A stretch of DNA of 38,283 nt from Chromatiales bacterium (GTDB taxonomy: Bacteria; Pseudomonadota; Gammaproteobacteria; Thiohalomonadales; Thiohalomonadaceae), in the NCBI GenBank assembly GCA_003251535.1, contig QKFD01000117.1:1-38283 (forward strand), in the 5' to 3' direction. Shown here piece after piece: positions 34,547-38,283 of this stretch. The stretch's first letter is position 1; each line of letters opens with the position of its first letter. The position numbers and the translations under genes are program-made. Under the pieces are notes generated by a model. That model had not been told where the DNA came from. It saw nothing but the letters and a program-made list of their open reading frames with translations, and searched no databases.

Positions 34547-36118
34547 TTACCGCACCAGATCGAAGTTGAAGTCGGTGGTGCCCATACCCATGGTCTCCTC
34601 GTCGAGACGCTCCAGCACTGCATTCACCAGGGTGGTGAGGATGTACATGGCACCCTCGTAACCCAGGGTGGTCATGCGATGCAGGTGGTGGCGGTCGAAG
34701 ATCGGGAAGCCCAGACGGATGAGCGGAACCTCGAACTCCTTGCCCTTGTACAGGGTGTCGCGCTGGATGAACTTGCCGTAGCTGTTGCCGATGAGGAAGT
34801 CCGGCTTGTTGGTGAAGCAGAGCGAACGCATGTGCCACAGGTCGGCACCCGGATGCACCTTGGTCTCCTTGCCGTAGGGGGAGGAGTCCAGCAGCTTCTT
34901 GATCGCCTTGGCCCAACGCTTGCTGCCGTTGTTGCAAACGATATCGGTCGGCTCAGCACCCATCTCCAGCAGGAACTGGGTCATGCCCATCAGGAAGTCG
35001 GGGTCACCGTACATGGCGAACTTCTTGCCGTGCAGCCAGGCGTAGCTGTCGGTCATCATGTCCACCAGGCGGCCGCGCTCCAGGGTGATGGAGGCCGGGA
35101 TCGGCTTGCCGGTCAGCTCAGATACCTTCATCAGGAACTGGTCGGTCCAGGCGAGACCCATGGGGATGTCGAGCTTGGGTACGTCGTGCTTCCAGGTGTT
35201 CTCAGCAAACTTCCTGGTCTTCTCCAGCTGGCTCGGCTGAAGCAGCAGGGTGGTGATGGCGTTGGGCGCATCCTTCACCTGGTCGATGGTGGTGCCACCG
35301 GCATACATGCGGTACTCGCCGTCAGCCGGGGTGTCGAGCACTTCGGTCGGATCGGAGAGCATGGTGAACGGCACGTTCATCTCGGTCAGCATCCGCTTGA
35401 TCACGCGGTAGTTACCGAGGTAGGTCTCAAAGCCCGGAACGATGTTCAGCTTACCGTTCTTGCCCGGCTCTTTGCCCTCCATGGAGTTGAGGGTGAAGTA
35501 GCGCAGGATACCCTCTTCCATGTTGTCCCAACCGGTCACGTGGGAGCCGACGAAGCTGGGGGTGTGGGCGAACGGGGTCGGGAACTCCTGGGGTACCCGG
35601 CCATCCTTCTTGGCGTTGCCAATGAAGGCGTTCAGGTCGTCACCGATGACCTCTGCCATGCAGGTGGTGGAGACCGCGATCATCTCCGGCTTGTAGAGGG
35701 CCTTGGCATTCTCCAGACCGGCAAACATGTTCTTCTGACCACCGAACACTGCTGCATCTTCCGTCATGGAGTCGGAGACGCAGGCCACCGGCTCTTTGAA
35801 GTGACGGTTGAAGTAGGTGCGGAAGTAAGCAACGCAACCCTGGGAGCCGTGGACGTAAGGCAGGGTCTTCTCGTAGCCGAGGGCGCAGAGCACAGCGCCG
35901 AGCGGCTGGCAGGCCTTGGCCGGATCGACGGTGAGGGCCTCACGCTTGAAGTTCAGCTCCTGGTACTCCATGGTGGTGGTCCAGTTGAAGACCTCATCGA
36001 TCTTCTCCTGAGGCACCACGTCCTCGTACAGCTCACGCTTCTTGGCCAGGGTCTCTTTGTACTCGGGCTCCCGGAACAGGGGGTAGCAGGGCAAAACCTT
36101 CTCGGCAGACTGGGTCAT
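34547..36118 (-). CDS. nifK: nitrogenase MoFe protein beta chain NifK
   Basis: Beta subunit of dinitrogenase, 523 residues, the same length as Azotobacter NifK. The P-cluster ligands are all present at the expected places: Cys70 in KACQPLG, Cys95 in GSQGCVAYF, Cys153 in STTCMAEV and Ser188. The start is the ATG at 36118 with AGGAGA about seven bases upstream; the open frame beyond it, up to 36310, runs over the nifD end and is spurious. It pairs with NifD in the heterotetramer and carries the P-cluster that passes electrons to FeMo-co. Confidence 0.98.
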   Translation of the reverse strand: MTQSAEKVLPCYPLFREPEYKETLAKKRELYEDVVPQEKIDEVFNWTTTMEYQELNFKREALTVDPAKACQPLGAVLCALGYEKTLPYVHGSQGCVAYFRTYFNRHFKEPVACVSDSMTEDAAVFGGQKNMFAGLENAKALYKPEMIAVSTTCMAEVIGDDLNAFIGNAKKDGRVPQEFPTPFAHTPSFVGSHVTGWDNMEEGILRYFTLNSMEGKEPGKNGKLNIVPGFETYLGNYRVIKRMLTEMNVPFTMLSDPTEVLDTPADGEYRMYAGGTTIDQVKDAPNAITTLLLQPSQLEKTRKFAENTWKHDVPKLDIPMGLAWTDQFLMKVSELTGKPIPASITLERGRLVDMMTDSYAWLHGKKFAMYGDPDFLMGMTQFLLEMGAEPTDIVCNNGSKRWAKAIKKLLDSSPYGKETKVHPGADLWHMRSLCFTNKPDFLIGNSYGKFIQRDTLYKGKEFEVPLIRLGFPIFDRHHLHRMTTLGYEGAMYILTTLVNAVLERLDEETMGMGTTDFNFDLVR

Positions 36119-36182
36119 CTCAATTCTCCTACCGCGCCACTCATGCGTGGACGCTGGCGTTGGGGGAGTACTTAGTTCCGCT

Positions 36183-36225
36183 GGGGGCGGGGTGGTTGTG
36201 GCGCCAGCCGCAGCGCCCCGCCCCC
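36183..36225 (-). other. intergenic stem-loop between nifD and nifK
   Basis: A perfect 10-bp G-C stem GGGGGCGGGG (36183-36192) with CCCCGCCCCC (36216-36225). The 23-base interior includes the palindrome GGCGCC. It begins about 15 bases after the nifD stop. It is strong enough to pause polymerase or block 3'-5' decay, but lacks a T tract, so nifK is presumably still read. Confidence 0.6.
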
Positions 36226-36240
36226 TTACGGTGTCTCGTC

Positions 36241-37713
36241 TTACTCGTTGACCGCCTTGGCAGCCGGAGCGTCCGAACCCTTGAGCCAGGGAGCGGTCAT
36301 GCCGGACCAAGTGGGGCTGTTGATAGCCATGTCCATATCACGGGCGAAGATGGCGAAGCCGTCGTAGCCGTGGTAAGGACCGGAGTAGTCCCAGCTGTGC
36401 ATCTGACGGAAGGGGATGCCCATCTTCTGGAAGATGTACTTCTCCTTGATGCCAGAACCGATGAGGTCAGGCTTGATCTTCTTCACGAACTCCTCCAGCT
36501 CATAGCCGGTGACGTCATCGTAAAGAAGGGTCGCGTTGCCCATCTCTTTCATGGTGCGGTCGTAGTCGTCGTTATGAGCGAACTCATAACCGGTGCCGAC
36601 CACTTCCATCCCGAGGTCTTCATAGGCGCCGATGACGTGACGGGGACGCAGGCCGCCCACATACAGCATCACCTTCTTGCCTTCCAGACGCGCCTTGTAC
36701 TTGTCGATCACCGCCTGCATCAGCGGCTGATACTTGGCAATCACCTTCTCGGCGTTGGCCTTGATCTCGTCGTCGAAGAAGCTGGCGATCTTACGCAGGC
36801 TCTCGGCGATCTTGGTGGGGCCGAAGAAGTTGTACTCGATCCAAGGAATCCCATACTTCTCTTCCATGAAACGAGAGATGTAGTTCATGGAGCGGTAGCA
36901 GTGCAGCAGGTTCAGCTTGACCTTGGGGCAGTTCTTCATCTCTGCCACGGTGCCGTCGCCGGACCACTGAGCCACCACGTTCAGGCCCATCTCCTCCAGC
37001 AGGATACGGGAGGACCAAGCGTCACCACCGATGTTGTAGTCACCGATGATGGAGACGTCGTACTTGCCCGGCTCCACCTTCTCCACGTCGGCCAGCATGT
37101 GGTCACGGATGGCATCGTTAGCGATGTGGTGGCCAAGAGACTGGGAGACACCGCGGAAACCTTCGCAGCGCACCGGCACAACAGGCTTGCCGAACTCGGC
37201 GGCGGCCTTCTTGGAGACTGCTTCGATGTCGTCACCGATGAGACCGATGGGGCACTCGGACTGCACAGAGATGCCCTTGTTCAGCGGGAACAGGGCCTCG
37301 ACCTCTTCGATCAGCTTGGAGAGCTTCTTGTCGCCGCCGAAGACGATGTCCTTCTCCTGGAAGTCGGAGGTGAAGTTCATCGTGCCGAAGGTGTTCACAC
37401 CCGTGGTGCCCACATAGTAGTTACGGCGCCCAGCGCGGGAGTACTGACCGCAGCCGACCGGACCGTGGGAGATGTGGATCATGTCCTTGATAGGACCCCA
37501 CACCACGCCCTTGGAACCGGCGTAAGCGCAACCGCGGATGGTCATTACACCCGGCAGTGACTTACGGTTGGAGGTGATGCACTTGCTGGACTTCTCTGCA
37601 CTCTGGTCATTAGAGGCCAGATGCTTAGCGCGATCTGCCTTGGCATCTTCGGGATAAACCTCAAGCACCTCTTGGATGAGGGCGTCGGTCTCTTCACGGG
37701 TCATCGTCGTCAT
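36241..37713 (-). CDS. nifD: nitrogenase MoFe protein alpha chain NifD
   Basis: Alpha subunit of Mo-dinitrogenase, 490 residues. P-cluster ligands are Cys62 (RGCAYAG), Cys88 (GPVGCGQ) and Cys154 (QSECPIG). FeMo-co is held by Cys272 (LLHCYRSMN) and His439 ([12 protein letters not shown]). Val70, Gln191 and His195, which shape substrate reduction, are also present, so this is a true Mo-type NifD and not VnfD or AnfD. The ATG at 37713 follows AAGGAG by seven bases. Codon choice here is more biased towards highly expressed codons than in the accessory genes of the window, as expected for an abundant enzyme. Confidence 0.98.
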   Translation of the reverse strand: MTTMTREETDALIQEVLEVYPEDAKADRAKHLASNDQSAEKSSKCITSNRKSLPGVMTIRGCAYAGSKGVVWGPIKDMIHISHGPVGCGQYSRAGRRNYYVGTTGVNTFGTMNFTSDFQEKDIVFGGDKKLSKLIEEVEALFPLNKGISVQSECPIGLIGDDIEAVSKKAAAEFGKPVVPVRCEGFRGVSQSLGHHIANDAIRDHMLADVEKVEPGKYDVSIIGDYNIGGDAWSSRILLEEMGLNVVAQWSGDGTVAEMKNCPKVKLNLLHCYRSMNYISRFMEEKYGIPWIEYNFFGPTKIAESLRKIASFFDDEIKANAEKVIAKYQPLMQAVIDKYKARLEGKKVMLYVGGLRPRHVIGAYEDLGMEVVGTGYEFAHNDDYDRTMKEMGNATLLYDDVTGYELEEFVKKIKPDLIGSGIKEKYIFQKMGIPFRQMHSWDYSGPYHGYDGFAIFARDMDMAINSPTWSGMTAPWLKGSDAPAAKAVNE

Positions 37714-37794
37714 TGCTCGTCTCCTTCGCCGCCCAATCCGGCGGACGAATCACTTGGAATAAGACGTTACAGCTCCAGAATCGAAACCCGGAGC

Positions 37795-37813
37795 GCGGGC
37801 GCAGTACGCCCGC
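37795..37813 (-). other. intergenic stem-loop between nifH and nifD
   Basis: A perfect 7-bp stem GCGGGCG (37795-37801) with CGCCCGC (37807-37813) and a five-base loop, about 27 bases after the nifH stop. Hairpins at this place in other diazotrophs stabilise a separate nifH message and raise NifH over NifDK; the same role is plausible here. Confidence 0.6.
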
Positions 37814-37840
37814 TACTCCACGGCACCGGGCGAAAAGTGC

Positions 37841-38283
<443 letters not shown>

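Noticed and set aside
34679-37560. Two long plus-strand open frames (498 and 466 codons) opposite nifK and nifD
   Set aside because: The minus-strand NifK and NifD proteins are full length with all cluster ligands; the opposing frames are by-products of codon bias.

Overview
The window is GC-rich, densely coded bacterial DNA. The nif gene order, soluble two-component modules, c-di-GMP enzymes and gene families suggest a diazotrophic gammaproteobacterium, possibly of the Chromatiales or sulfur-oxidiser type. That placement is an inference from gene content; no rRNA or housekeeping marker is present to fix it.

Layout. (1) 1-5.6 kb: a palindromic repeat pair, then minus-strand genes for a GNAT acetyltransferase, a small unknown protein, the catalase-peroxidase KatG and a methyl-accepting chemotaxis protein. 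(2) 5.9-12.2 kb: a very GC-rich accessory block. It holds two translationally coupled B12-binding radical SAM proteins and a GNAT-like protein on the plus strand. These face a coupled membrane desaturase and AurF-like diiron enzyme on the minus strand, and a divergent membrane protein with hexapeptide-like repeats follows. This looks like a small biosynthetic or lipid-modifying locus of unknown product. (3) 12.6-23.8 kb: a large signalling block. First comes a PAS-GAF-PAS-PAS-GGDEF-EAL-REC protein. It is followed by six tightly packed genes: REC-HD-GYP, stand-alone REC, MglA-like GTPase, soluble histidine kinase, a REC-PilB/GspE-type ATPase fusion, and a hemerythrin-PAS histidine kinase. This is the best candidate in the window for an undescribed system: it joins oxygen or NO sensing, c-di-GMP turnover, a polarity-type GTPase and a pilus/secretion-type motor ATPase under one phosphorelay-like set. 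(4) 23.9-28.1 kb: a TIR-STAND protein (possible defence gene) with a decayed second tail behind it, then a coupled FIST sensor and GAF-GGDEF cyclase. (5) 28.1-32.8 kb: a guanine deaminase diverging from a TrpB2-type tryptophan synthase beta chain, then a LonB-type protease. (6) 32.9-38.3 kb: a minus-strand nif operon reading nifH (cut by the window end), nifD, nifK, nifT, a 2[4Fe-4S] ferredoxin, nafY and a small acidic protein. Stem-loops lie in most of its intergenic gaps.

The nif genes would make the MoFe protein, its reductase, a ferredoxin donor and a FeMo-co carrier. KatG and the hemerythrin kinase fit a lifestyle in which oxygen must be sensed and detoxified. Many start codons were moved downstream of the longest open frame because of clear ribosome-binding sites. 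No tRNA, rRNA, CRISPR array, transposase or phage gene was seen.
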